Source of the DNA: an uncultured Prevotellaceae bacterium
GTDB taxonomy: Bacteria; Bacteroidota; Bacteroidia; Bacteroidales; Muribaculaceae
Direction of reading: 5' to 3'
Length of the DNA stretch: 64,000 nt
NCBI GenBank assembly: GCA_900322135.1
Contig: ONYP01000002.1
Coordinates: 1-64,000 of the forward strand
Position 1 is the stretch's first letter. Each line of letters begins with the position of its first letter. Both the position numbers and the translations under genes were made by a program. The notes under the pieces were generated by a model that saw only the letters and a list, made by a program, of their open reading frames with translations, made no database searches and was not told the DNA's origin. Positions 33,752 through 43,079 of the stretch are shown here, one piece after another.

Positions 33752-36700
33752 ATGACCAAATTCAAACATATATTTCTGCTGACCGTAGCTGTGGTGCTCT
33801 CGTTGAGCAGCGCAGCACGCAGCGCCAACGAGCAGCCCTTCCTGTTCAACAGTGTTGACCAGACAGCGATGAACCGGTGGGTTGACAGTGTATTCAACAG
33901 CATGTCGGACGACGCCCGCATCGGGCAACTCATCATTGCAGCCGTCACCCCGTCGACCAACGACGGGACCCGCGCACTGGTGCAGCGCCTGGTGACCCAG
34001 AACATGGTGGGCGGACTCATCTACGAGAAAAGCACCATCGCTGAACAGGCGTCAGTCACCAATCTGGCACAATCGCTGTCTACAGTCCCGCTGATGATCA
34101 CCATCGACGGCGAATGGGGCTTGGGAATGAGGCTCAAGGATGTGCCCAATTTCCAGCGCAACCTCATCTTGGGTGCCGTGGATAACGACATGCTGCTCTA
34201 TGAGTACGGCCGCGAGGTAGCGCGCCAGTGCCGCCGCATGGGCATCCAGGTGAACTTCGCCCCCGTGCTCGATGTGAACGACAATCCACTGAATCCCGTT
34301 ATCGGGGACCGCTCCTTCGGCGAGAATCCCGAGCTGGTGGCTCGGCATGCCATCGCCTTTGCACGCGGTCTTGAGGACGGCGGCGTGATGGCTGTGGGCA
34401 AGCACTTCCCCGGTCATGGCTCGTCGAGCGAGGACTCGCACAAGACTCTGCCCGTCATCAACAAGAGCATGCAGGAAATCAACACCTGTGAACTGCTGCC
34501 ATTCCGGAAATTCATCGACGCCGGCTTGAGCGGTATCCTCACGGCCCACTTGCTGGTGCCCGCCATTGAGGACGAGCAAGCCCCGACAAGCCTCTCCCAT
34601 GCCAGCGTCACCAGTCTGCTTCGCGACCACTTGAACTTCAAGGGTCTGATATTCACCGATGCCCTGAACATGAAGGGGGCAACCCAACTGCTCCATGGCT
34701 CGGCATGTGTCAATGCCCTGCTGGCAGGCAATGATGTGCTGCTCATGCCTGAGGATGTGACCAGCGAAATCACCGCCATCAAGAACGCCGTTGCCAACGG
34801 CACGCTCAAGCAAAGCGACATCGACGAACGCTGCAAGAAAATTCTGCGTTATAAATACGCACTCGGCCTGACAGGACCGCAGCATGTCAGCACCGCCAAT
34901 CTGGCAAATGATGTCAACTCGCAATATGCCGGTGTGCTCAAGCGCCAACTCATGGCAGGCAGCATCACCGTCATCAAGAACAACGACGAGATTCTGCCCA
35001 TCCACAACCTGCAGAGCCGCCACATCGCCGTCGCCACCATCGGCAACGAGAAAGGCACGGCATCGACTTTCCAGCGCCGCTGCGCCGACTATGCCGAGGT
35101 AAAGCGATTTGACCTCGACAAGGCCGGCAGTGCCGAGTCCCTAGCCGAGCAACTGCACGATGGTCACTTCAACACCATCATCGTGCAGGTGGGTGAGGAC
35201 AATGCCGGCAACCGCGCCGCCCTTGACGCCGTGGTCAAGAAGTGTAAAAACATCGTCGTTGTCATCACCAGCAAGCCCTATGACATCAAGAACTACGGCA
35301 AGGCCATCACCCACAAGCATGTCAAGGCCGTAGTGCTCACCTACGAGAACTCCACCCTGGCCGAGGACTATGCCGCACAGACCATCTTCGGCGGCAACGC
35401 GGCAGGTGGCAACCTGCCCGTCTCGCTGGCCTTTGAAGGCAAGAAGACACGCTACGAGGCCGGCCACGGCATCCACTACCCCGCAACACGCCTGGGTTAC
35501 TCAATCCCCGCCGAGGTGGGTCTGGACAACCGGCTGACGGCCCAGATTGACTCGGTGTGCCGCTTGGGCGTCAGCCAGCATGCCTTCCCCGGATGCCAGG
35601 TGATTGTCGCACGCCACGGCAAGGTGGTTTACAAGGGTTCCTTCGGCACGATTGACTACAGCAGCAATGTCAAGGTCGACGACTACACCTTGTATGGTTT
35701 GGCCTCGGTGTCCAAGGCCACCGGCACCATCAGTGCCGTGATGAAGGCCTATGACGACGGCAAGTTCCAACTCGACGACAAGGCCAGCGAATACATCCCC
35801 GGATTGCGTGACGGTGACAAGGAGAACATCACCTTCCGTGACCTGTTATACCACGAGACCGGAATGCCGGCATCGCTCAACATGTGGTACATGATGATGG
35901 ATCCCAAAACCTACAACGGTGTGCTCATCGCCGGTGCCGAGGATGCCAACCATCCCATCAAAATCATGAACGGCGCCTGGGGTCACAAGGACGCCAAACT
36001 GCGCACCGACATATTGTCGACCGTCAAGACCAATAAATTCAACATTGCCATTGCCGACGGCATCTGGGGCGGACGAGTGACCTATGACTCCATCATGAAC
36101 CGCATGTACCATGCCCAGCTGGGTCCTAAAAAATACCTGTACAGCTGCTGCAACTTCTCGTTGCTGGCCGATGCCGTTCAACGCATGACGCACTCGCCGC
36201 TCAACTACTATGTGAACAACTACATCTTTGCTCCCCTGGGAGCTTATCACACCATGTACCGTCCGTTGAGCAAATTCTCGCGTGACGAGATTGCCTATAC
36301 CGAGAAGGATACCTACCTGCGTCGCCAGCACATCCATGGCTATGTACACGATGAGCTAGCGGCTTTCTCAGGCGGCGTGCAAGGTAACGCGGGCTTGTTC
36401 AGCAATGCCAATGACCTGGCCAAGCTCTTCCAGATGTGGCTCAATGGCGGCACCTATGGCGGCGTGCGCCTGTTGAAGGCCTCGACAGTCGAGACCTTCA
36501 CGACACAGAAGAGCCCCAACAGCCACCGTGGACTGGGCTTTGACAAACCCGTCGTGGGGGATCCCGATGCCAGCAGCACCTGTGCTGAAGCCACACCCGA
36601 GACCTTCGGCCACACCGGCTTCACCGGCACCTGCTTCTGGGTAGACCCGAAGAACGACATGTTCTACATCTTCCTGAGCAACCGCGTGAGTCCCACGCGC

Positions 36701-36775
36701 AACAATCCCAACTTTGGTCGCATCAGCGCGCGCAGCCACATCCAGTCGCTCATCTACCGCGCCATACGCGAATAA
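33752..36775 (+). CDS. glycoside hydrolase family 3 (NagZ-like) fused to a serine beta-lactamase-type domain
   Basis: 1007 residues. A signal peptide ends near ARSAN. The first half is a GH3 beta-N-acetylglucosaminidase: FAPVLDVNDNP, GDRSFGENP, GKHFPGHGSSSEDSH (about residue 216) and IFTDALNMKGA with the nucleophile Asp303. The second half is a class-C beta-lactamase/DD-peptidase fold: ASVSKATG with Ser652 and Lys655 (SxxK), and YSCCNFSLL near residue 797. Such fusions are known in Bacteroidetes; joint action on peptidoglycan sugar and peptide parts is likely but inferred. No frameshift interrupts the join. Confidence 0.92.
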   Translation: MTKFKHIFLLTVAVVLSLSSAARSANEQPFLFNSVDQTAMNRWVDSVFNSMSDDARIGQLIIAAVTPSTNDGTRALVQRLVTQNMVGGLIYEKSTIAEQASVTNLAQSLSTVPLMITIDGEWGLGMRLKDVPNFQRNLILGAVDNDMLLYEYGREVARQCRRMGIQVNFAPVLDVNDNPLNPVIGDRSFGENPELVARHAIAFARGLEDGGVMAVGKHFPGHGSSSEDSHKTLPVINKSMQEINTCELLPFRKFIDAGLSGILTAHLLVPAIEDEQAPTSLSHASVTSLLRDHLNFKGLIFTDALNMKGATQLLHGSACVNALLAGNDVLLMPEDVTSEITAIKNAVANGTLKQSDIDERCKKILRYKYALGLTGPQHVSTANLANDVNSQYAGVLKRQLMAGSITVIKNNDEILPIHNLQSRHIAVATIGNEKGTASTFQRRCADYAEVKRFDLDKAGSAESLAEQLHDGHFNTIIVQVGEDNAGNRAALDAVVKKCKNIVVVITSKPYDIKNYGKAITHKHVKAVVLTYENSTLAEDYAAQTIFGGNAAGGNLPVSLAFEGKKTRYEAGHGIHYPATRLGYSIPAEVGLDNRLTAQIDSVCRLGVSQHAFPGCQVIVARHGKVVYKGSFGTIDYSSNVKVDDYTLYGLASVSKATGTISAVMKAYDDGKFQLDDKASEYIPGLRDGDKENITFRDLLYHETGMPASLNMWYMMMDPKTYNGVLIAGAEDANHPIKIMNGAWGHKDAKLRTDILSTVKTNKFNIAIADGIWGGRVTYDSIMNRMYHAQLGPKKYLYSCCNFSLLADAVQRMTHSPLNYYVNNYIFAPLGAYHTMYRPLSKFSRDEIAYTEKDTYLRRQHIHGYVHDELAAFSGGVQGNAGLFSNANDLAKLFQMWLNGGTYGGVRLLKASTVETFTTQKSPNSHRGLGFDKPVVGDPDASSTCAEATPETFGHTGFTGTCFWVDPKNDMFYIFLSNRVSPTRNNPNFGRISARSHIQSLIYRAIRE

Positions 36776-36849
36776 CCATCCAAATAATAATGTAGAGACA
36801 ACAATCTAGGTATTCTAGAGCATATCAACACTTTCTAAACTTAGTGAAT

Positions 36850-37851
36850 ATGAAGAAATTAGCTTTTATTCTTACAGCATTGTTGCTTTTCACTTCCTGC
36901 AACAACGGCTACAAACTGAGCGTCACTTTCCCCGACGACAGCACTAACGGCGAAACCGCCTTCCTGACCGACTATGACTCGGGCGACACCATCGCCACTG
37001 CAACCGTTGAAAACAAGAGCTGTATCTTTGAAGGCTCGATCGACGACAGTTTCTTTGCTCGCGTGTATGCCGGTGGCAAGCCCTACAGCGTCATCATTGA
37101 ACCCGGCCAAGTAATGCTTGACATCGCTGCAGGGACCGCCATCAGCCCCCTCAACGAGAAGATGTATGCATGGACCAAGGAAATCCAGAAGTTGGCCGAC
37201 GACTCCACACTCACCGATGAAGAAGGTGAAGCCATCTACAACGACCAATTGCTCAAGCTTTATCAGGAGAACAAGGACAACGCCATCGGTAAGTTTGCCT
37301 TCAGCAGTTACCTGATGAACAAGAACCTGAAGGAGAGCGAAATCGATGCACTGCTCAAAGAAGCGCCTGCCGAATATGCCCAGCTGAAGCGTGTCGAGAA
37401 GGCCAAGAAAGCCGCCAAACAACTCGCCATCACTGCCGAGGGCCAGAAATTCACCGACTTTGAGGTCATTGCCGAAGACGGCGCCAAGCAGAAGCTGTCG
37501 GACTATGTTGGCAAGGGCAAAGTCACCCTGGTAGACTTCTGGGCCAGTTGGTGTCCACCCTGCCGTGCCGAGATTCCCAAGTTGCAGGCCCTCAAATCCA
37601 AGTATGGCGACAAGTTAGAGATCCTAGGCATAGCTGTGTGGGATAATCCTGATGACAGTCGCAAGGCTGTCAACGAGCTTGCCATCACTTGGCCCGTCAT
37701 TATCGGCACAGGCAAGCTGACCGAGCCCACCGACCTGTACGGCATCAATTCCATCCCGCACATCATCATCTTCGGCCCCGACGGCACAATCCTGTCGCGC
37801 GGACTGCTCGGCGATGCGCTTGCCAACCGTCTGGCCGAAATCCTGAAGTAA
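36850..37851 (+). CDS. TlpA-like thiol-disulfide lipoprotein (DUF4369-type N-terminus)
   Basis: 333 residues from ATG 36850; the GTG at 36844 is less likely. Lipoprotein signal with lipobox TSCN (Cys near residue 17). An N-terminal beta-rich DUF4369-like domain (residues about 20-120) and a helical linker lead to a thioredoxin domain with active site WASWCPPCRAEIPKLQ and the cis-Pro region INSIPHIIIFG. It is a periplasmic membrane-anchored reductase or isomerase of the TlpA/ResA group, probably for cytochrome or envelope-protein disulfides. Confidence 0.9.
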   Translation: MKKLAFILTALLLFTSCNNGYKLSVTFPDDSTNGETAFLTDYDSGDTIATATVENKSCIFEGSIDDSFFARVYAGGKPYSVIIEPGQVMLDIAAGTAISPLNEKMYAWTKEIQKLADDSTLTDEEGEAIYNDQLLKLYQENKDNAIGKFAFSSYLMNKNLKESEIDALLKEAPAEYAQLKRVEKAKKAAKQLAITAEGQKFTDFEVIAEDGAKQKLSDYVGKGKVTLVDFWASWCPPCRAEIPKLQALKSKYGDKLEILGIAVWDNPDDSRKAVNELAITWPVIIGTGKLTEPTDLYGINSIPHIIIFGPDGTILSRGLLGDALANRLAEILK

Positions 37852-37885
37852 AAAACGCAATTTTTAATGCCAGAAAAGTAATCTT

Positions 37886-38536
37886 ATGAAGAAGTTCTTA
37901 TCTGTTATCGCCTTGCTCATAGGCGTATGTTCAATCATGGGATGCGGTCCCTCTAAGGCCGAGATTGAGGAAAAACGGCGCGCCGACAGTGCCCGCATAG
38001 CCGACAGTGTGCGTACACTCGAGCGCCAACGCATCGAAGACAGTTTGCGCATTGTGTCACGCATGCAGTTTGCCGAGAAAACACGAGTTGCCGACAGCAT
38101 CCGCGAGGCCAACACCATGGAACTTGAGGCACTAATGAAGAAGATTGCACATACCTTCAACAGCAATGGCAGAGAATGGAAGATGGGCCCCAAAGCCATC
38201 ATCTCGAAATATGCGACTTCAAGCCTCAAGAGGACATTTGCAAGATATGGCAACGATGAACCTGATGGAACAGGCTGTTACCTGCTGTGGGGTGAATATT
38301 CAGACGGATATACGACCATCGTCGGCAAGTCGGTGACCGGTGTTACCGAAAATTCTTGCTCAATGACTTTTGGAGTGTACTATAATGGCCCGGGTGGAGA
38401 ATATGAAGAATTTGAAGAAGCCACCTTCACCCTAGTTCGTGAGGGAAACAAGTGGCTGATTGAGGATATAGACGAGGACCAATACGACTCATCATTCATG
38501 GAGAATCCCCGAGCTTACCGGCACATGAGCGCATGA
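37886..38536 (+). CDS. hypothetical lipoprotein
   Basis: 216 residues. Lipoprotein signal with lipobox IMGC (Cys near residue 20). Residues of about 25-85 are a charged, predicted coiled-coil segment with repeats of ADSxRxADSVR type. The C-terminal 100 residues are a small alpha/beta domain (YTTIVGKSVTG, FTLVREGNKWLIEDI) like the DUF3828/NTF2-type lipoproteins of Bacteroidales; the family is not certain. It follows the thioredoxin gene by 34 bases and ends the transcript. Confidence 0.75.
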   Translation: MKKFLSVIALLIGVCSIMGCGPSKAEIEEKRRADSARIADSVRTLERQRIEDSLRIVSRMQFAEKTRVADSIREANTMELEALMKKIAHTFNSNGREWKMGPKAIISKYATSSLKRTFARYGNDEPDGTGCYLLWGEYSDGYTTIVGKSVTGVTENSCSMTFGVYYNGPGGEYEEFEEATFTLVREGNKWLIEDIDEDQYDSSFMENPRAYRHMSA

Positions 38537-38567
38537 AGCCGAAGCAACAGATTTTTAACGATGAAAT

Positions 38568-38600
38568 AGCGGTTGGACTCCAAAAGGAATCCAACCGCTT
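38568..38600 (+). terminator. terminator of the lipoprotein gene
   Basis: AGCGGTTGGA, 13-base loop, TCCAACCGCT, followed by TGTTTA; perfect 10-bp stem. Confidence 0.8.
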
Positions 38601-38628
38601 GTTTACTCCATCCTGCAGGCACAAGAAA

Positions 38629-38656
38629 AGGGACCAGCCCTAACGGACCGGTCCCT
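38629..38656 (-). terminator. terminator of ppdK
   Basis: AGGGACC and GGTCCCT pair around 14 bases; on the minus strand the stem is followed by TTTCTT. Confidence 0.75.
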
Positions 38657-38680
38657 TAACTCTTATTTGTCAGCGACAAC

Positions 38681-41398
38681 TTACTCGGCTTCTACTGCTG
38701 CCTGGGCGGCAGCAAGGCGTGCGATGGGCACGCGGTAAGGTGAGCAGGATACATAGTCAAGGTTGAGCTTGTTGCAGAACTTCACGCTCTTGGGCTCACC
38801 ACCGTGCTCACCGCAGATGCCGACATTGAGGTCGGGGTTAGCGGCACGGCCCTTGCGGGTTGCCATCTCAACGAGCTGGCCAACACCTTCCTGGTCGAGA
38901 ACCTGGAACGGATCCTCCTTGAGGATGCCCAGCTCCTTGTAGATCGAGAGGAACTTGCCGGCGTCGTCGCGCGAGTAACCGAAGGTCATCTGAGTCAAGT
39001 CGTTGGTACCGAAGGAGAAGAAGTCAACTACCTCGGCAATCTGGTCGGCAACGAGGGCTGCACGCGGAATCTCAATCATGGTACCTACCTTGTAGGCAAC
39101 GGTCTCGCCACGCTCGGCAAATACCTTCTTGGCGGTCTCGTTGATGATGTCGGCCTGCATCTGGATCTCGGGCTTCACACCGATCAGGGGAACCATGATC
39201 TTGGGGTGAACATCAACGCCCTTAGCCTTGACATTGAGGGCAGCCTCGATGATGGCGCGTGCCTGCATCTCGGTGATCTCGGGATAGGTGTTGCCCAGAC
39301 GGCAGCCACGGTGACCCAGCATGGGGTTGAACTCCTCAAGGCCGTCGCAGATGAGCTTCACTTCCTCGAGCTTGCGACCGGTCTCCTCGGCCAGTTCGCG
39401 CATGGTCTCGAGCTGGTGGGGTACGAACTCGTGCAAGGGAGGATCGAGCAGGCGGATGGTCACCTCGTAGCCGTCCATGGCCTCAAAGATACCCTCGAAG
39501 TCGCCACGCTGCAGCGGGAGCAACTTGTTCAGAGCGACGCGGCGCGATTCCTCGTCGGGAGCGATGATCATCTCACGCATGGCTTTGATGCGGTCACCCT
39601 CGAAGAACATGTGCTCGGTACGGCACAGGCCGATACCGTGTGCACCCAGCTCGCGAGCCTTCAAAGCGTCGCGGGGCGAGTCGGCATTGGTGTAAACATC
39701 CATCTTGCTGTACTTCTCGGCAAGGGCCATAACAGCAGCGTAGTCGCCACCCAGGTCGGGATCTACAGTTGCAACGGCACCGTCATAAACCTCGCCGGTG
39801 CTACCGTTGATCGAAATCCAGTCACCCTCGTTGTAGGTCTTACCGTTCATCTCTACGGTGCGGGCCTTGTAGTCCACCTTGATGGTACCGGCACCCGACA
39901 CGCAGCACTTACCCATACCACGGGCAACAACGGCAGCGTGCGAGGTCATACCGCCACGGGCGGTGAGGATACCCTGAGCCACACTCATACCGCGCAGGTC
40001 CTCGGGAGAGGTCTCGATGCGCACCATGATGACTTTCTTCTTGCGCGAAGCCCATTCCTCGGCATCGTCGGCAAAGAATACGATTTGACCGGTAGCGGCA
40101 CCGGGGCTGGCGGGCAGGCCCTTGGCCATCACCTTGGCACTCTTAACGGCAGCCTTGTCAAATACGGGGTGCAGCAGCTCATCGAGCTTACCGGGCTCCA
40201 TGCGCTTGATGACGGTCTTCTCGTCGATAGCGCCTTCGCGCAGCAGGTCCATGGCGATCTTCACCATAGCGGCGCCAGTGCGCTTGCCGTTGCGGGTCTG
40301 GAGCAGCCAGAGCTTGCCGTCCTGGATGGTGAACTCCATGTCCTGCATGTCGTGGTAGTGCTCCTCGAGGTTGTGCTGGATCTTAACGAGCTCAGCAGCG
40401 CACTCGGGCATCGACTCCTCGAGGGAGGGATACTTCGAGGCACGCTCTTCCTCGCTGATGCCCTGCATCTCGGCCCAGCGGCGGCTGCCCACGGTCATGA
40501 TCTGTTGCGGGGTGCGTACACCAGCCACAACATCCTCGCCCTGAGCATTGATCAGGTACTCACCGTTGAACAGGTTCTCACCGGTGCCGGCGTCACGCGA
40601 GAAGCAAACGCCAGTAGCACTGTTGTTGCCCATGTTACCATAGACCATGGCCTGCACATTGACTGCCGTACCATACTCCTCGGGAATCTGGTTCATGCGG
40701 CGGTACAGGATAGCGCGCTCGTTGTTCCAGCTGTCAAACACAGCGTAGATGGCGCCCCACAGCTGATCGTAGGCATCGGTGGGGAAGTCCTTGCCGGTAT
40801 TCTCTTTAACAGCGGCCTTGAAGCGAACTACCAGTTCCTTGAGGTCATCGACATCAAGTTCGGTGTCCAGCTTAACGCCCTTCTTCTCTTTCATCTCCTC
40901 GATAATGGCCTCGAACGGGTCAATATCGTTCTTGTTTTGGGGCTTCATGCCCAGCACAACATCACCGTACATCTGTACGAAACGGCGGTAGCTGTCCCAT
41001 GCGAAGCGGGGGTTGCCCGACTTCTGTGCCATGGTCTCGGCTACGGCGTCGTTGATACCCAGGTTGAGGACGGTGTCCATCATACCAGGCATCGACACGG
41101 GAGCACCCGAGCGAACCGATACCAACTGGGGGTTGCTGGGGTCATTGAACTTGTTGCCGGTCAAATTCTCGATGTGTGCAACAGATTTCATCACATCGTC
41201 CTTGATCAAAGCTACAACAGCCTCACGGCCTTTCTCGTTGTAGAGGCGGCAAACTTCGGTAGTAATGGTGAAGCCCGGGGGAACAGGAACACCAATCAAG
41301 TTCATTTCGGCAAGGTTTGCACCTTTGCCACCCAGCAGATCCTTCATGTCGGCACGGCCTTCTGCCTGACCGTTACCAAAAGTGTAAATCGTCTTCAT
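38681..41398 (-). CDS. ppdK: pyruvate, phosphate dikinase
   Basis: 905 residues, full length. Interconverts pyruvate, ATP and phosphate with PEP, AMP and pyrophosphate, linking glycolysis and gluconeogenesis in anaerobes. The N-terminal ATP-grasp part begins GNGQAEGRADMKDLLGGKGANLAEM. The phosphohistidine domain has GGMTSHAAVVARGMGKCCVSG with the swivelling catalytic His. The C-terminal PEP domain has GLCRTEHMFFE and ends GICGEHGGEPKSVKFC. It is a single gene with its own promoter and terminator. The start at 41398 (MKTIYTFGNG) matches family N-termini. Confidence 0.98.
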   Translation of the reverse strand: MKTIYTFGNGQAEGRADMKDLLGGKGANLAEMNLIGVPVPPGFTITTEVCRLYNEKGREAVVALIKDDVMKSVAHIENLTGNKFNDPSNPQLVSVRSGAPVSMPGMMDTVLNLGINDAVAETMAQKSGNPRFAWDSYRRFVQMYGDVVLGMKPQNKNDIDPFEAIIEEMKEKKGVKLDTELDVDDLKELVVRFKAAVKENTGKDFPTDAYDQLWGAIYAVFDSWNNERAILYRRMNQIPEEYGTAVNVQAMVYGNMGNNSATGVCFSRDAGTGENLFNGEYLINAQGEDVVAGVRTPQQIMTVGSRRWAEMQGISEEERASKYPSLEESMPECAAELVKIQHNLEEHYHDMQDMEFTIQDGKLWLLQTRNGKRTGAAMVKIAMDLLREGAIDEKTVIKRMEPGKLDELLHPVFDKAAVKSAKVMAKGLPASPGAATGQIVFFADDAEEWASRKKKVIMVRIETSPEDLRGMSVAQGILTARGGMTSHAAVVARGMGKCCVSGAGTIKVDYKARTVEMNGKTYNEGDWISINGSTGEVYDGAVATVDPDLGGDYAAVMALAEKYSKMDVYTNADSPRDALKARELGAHGIGLCRTEHMFFEGDRIKAMREMIIAPDEESRRVALNKLLPLQRGDFEGIFEAMDGYEVTIRLLDPPLHEFVPHQLETMRELAEETGRKLEEVKLICDGLEEFNPMLGHRGCRLGNTYPEITEMQARAIIEAALNVKAKGVDVHPKIMVPLIGVKPEIQMQADIINETAKKVFAERGETVAYKVGTMIEIPRAALVADQIAEVVDFFSFGTNDLTQMTFGYSRDDAGKFLSIYKELGILKEDPFQVLDQEGVGQLVEMATRKGRAANPDLNVGICGEHGGEPKSVKFCNKLNLDYVSCSPYRVPIARLAAAQAAVEAE

Positions 41399-41458
41399 TT
41401 ACTAAACTTGTTGTTTTGAATATTTGGTAAATATTTATAAGAATTCTCGTTTGCGGTG

Positions 41459-41466
41459 CAAAGGTA
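41459..41466 (-). promoter_or_regulatory. -7 box of ppdK
   Basis: TACCTTTG on the minus strand, about 60 bases upstream of the ATG; the -33 element is unclear. Confidence 0.6.
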
Positions 41467-41576
41467 GTGATTTTTGCGCAAAACTTCGCAAAAGCAAAGG
41501 CAAAAAACACATTATTTTTATAAGAAAACGATTTCGGTGGCAATCTGCTTGTCAGAGAGCCTTCCATAAACACAAG

Positions 41577-41604
41577 AGTGGTGGCGCAAAATTGCGCCAC
41601 CACT
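41577..41604. terminator. palindromic hairpin upstream of ppdK
   Basis: AGTGGTGGCGCAA and TTGCGCCACCACT form a perfect 13-bp stem around two bases, followed by TTTAG. The core TGGTGGCGC is shared with the terminator at 8639. Confidence 0.6.
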
Positions 41605-42002
41605 TTAGCTTTTAGACTAATACTCTGACTCTACAACCAACAATATGGTTTGTTCAAGACAAAGACTGATGAAAATTTGTCAATTTCAAGATTAAGAAGG
41701 GCCACACAGGTCACTTAAGAGTAAGTACCAGATACCTAACTAACATATCACCGCCTTTAGTCTTACTCTTCTTGTTGATTCACAAAATCATCGTACACAG
41801 AGAACTAATTCTGAGTTCTTTGTGGCACGAGTCTTTTCTCGAGTGTTAATATCATTCTTGTTGCCATACATTTATTATAAGTTGCTTGTAATTGTACATT
41901 TTAAGCTAGAGAACAGGCATCCGCTGTCGAGATGGCAAGATAGGCCGTCGAACAACCCGACAACCAAGCCCTCAAAGATGAGATATATGAAATCTCCATT
42001 AA
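41605..42002. other. gene-free interval with two hairpins
   Basis: No convincing gene in either strand. AAGAGTAAG (41717-41725) pairs with CTTACTCTT (41762-41770), and CACAGAGAACT (41796) pairs with AGTTCTTTGTG (ending 41824) with one wobble. Their role is unknown. The interval lies between the hairpin upstream of ppdK and the 3' end of the SGNH hydrolase gene. Confidence 0.45.
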
Positions 42003-42890
42003 TCAACGCAACCTGCTAAGTAACAACGAGGCCATAAAGTCACCGATGCGCTGATGTCCAATGTCTGTCGGGTGTCCGCCTGCTGTATTTGCGGCGCTAA
42101 CAGGTACGCAATAATATGCATCCAAATACTCGATGCCGTAGAACTTACAAACCATTTTAAGGTTCTCCTCGAAGCAACGAACCCAGGAGTCATAGCCTTG
42201 AGAGTGGAACCAGCCGCCTGGTGTGTTACTAACGAGGATAGTGGCATCGGGGAACTTGTCCATAAGGTAGAGGAAGGTCGCCTGCATACCAGCAATCTTG
42301 TGCGCCTTGTCGATAATCAATCCGTGTGCGCTTTCTGTGTTACCGATATCGTTGACGGTTGCATATGGGTCTAATAATCCAAACTGATTGCCACCGTCTG
42401 ACCACATATCAACAAGGTCATTCGTTCCATCACATACGAGGATATAATCGGGGGTTACATTGTTTGCAACACAAAAGTTGTACAAGTTTTGTGCTTGTTT
42501 GATGGCAAATGTCTCTGATTGAGTTTCAGGGTCCCCTGAGTAACGGCCTCCGCTTACTCCGCCAACTGATACATCACCAGCCTCGATGAGCCTTGCACCG
42601 AGGTTGTCGCACATCCTTTTCTGCCACTTGTTGGCTTGAGTGAAAGAATCACCGATTACTCCAAAGACTTTATCTGCGTAATAATCAGCGGTTTGTACAC
42701 CGCTACCCCCTCCCCAGTCACCGGTCAAAATATAGTCAATCAAGTCAGTAGCGTCATTAATATCCACTTCATCATCATAATTTACATCGCCACGCAAGTC
42801 ACGAACATTTTGTTGAGCGTTGACCGGCATCCATGACAGAACAGCCAGGGTTAAGGCAAACATAGAAATAAAAATGTTTTTCTTGTTCAT
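42003..42890 (-). CDS. secreted SGNH/GDSL hydrolase with an N-terminal dockerin-like repeat
   Basis: 295 residues. A signal peptide ends near PVNA. One dockerin-like loop follows (GDVNYDDEVDINDATDLI), then a short glycine-rich linker. The SGNH hydrolase has its blocks: block I FGVIGDSFTQ (nucleophile Ser), an asparagine in VCDGTNDLVDMW, and the Asp-x-x-His pair in HPTDIGHQRIG near the C-terminus. Such enzymes deacetylate sugars or cleave esters. It has only one calcium loop, where dockerins normally have two. Confidence 0.87.
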   Translation of the reverse strand: MNKKNIFISMFALTLAVLSWMPVNAQQNVRDLRGDVNYDDEVDINDATDLIDYILTGDWGGGSGVQTADYYADKVFGVIGDSFTQANKWQKRMCDNLGARLIEAGDVSVGGVSGGRYSGDPETQSETFAIKQAQNLYNFCVANNVTPDYILVCDGTNDLVDMWSDGGNQFGLLDPYATVNDIGNTESAHGLIIDKAHKIAGMQATFLYLMDKFPDATILVSNTPGGWFHSQGYDSWVRCFEENLKMVCKFYGIEYLDAYYCVPVSAANTAGGHPTDIGHQRIGDFMASLLLSRLR

Positions 42891-42934
42891 AATAAAATTG
42901 TTTAGGATTAAATTGTAAAAAAAGATATCGGGTG

Positions 42935-42965
42935 CAAGTATACATATTATTTTGTTACATTACAA
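42935..42965 (-). promoter_or_regulatory. probable promoter of the SGNH gene
   Basis: TATACTTG on the minus strand (one mismatch to TAnnTTTG) with TTG 20 bases upstream. Confidence 0.45.
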
Positions 42966-43014
42966 CATTTCGTCCTATAATAAGGCAATGGTAAGCAAAA
43001 ATCCGCGTTTTTTC

Positions 43015-43045
43015 TTGCCGCTGTGTAAGGCTTGCATTATCTTTG
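43015..43045 (+). promoter_or_regulatory. promoter of the 43080 gene
   Basis: TTG at 43015-43017, 20 bases, TATCTTTG at 43038-43045; leader of about 30 bases, which argues for ATG 43080 over the upstream TTG. Confidence 0.65.
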
Positions 43046-43079
43046 CAGGTTGAAAACAAACTACATTACTATTATAGAG

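Noticed and set aside
38804..41419. 871-codon plus-strand ORF opposite ppdK
   Set aside because: The full-length PPDK on the minus strand has all catalytic motifs; the plus frame is a codon-bias shadow rich in Leu, Val and His.
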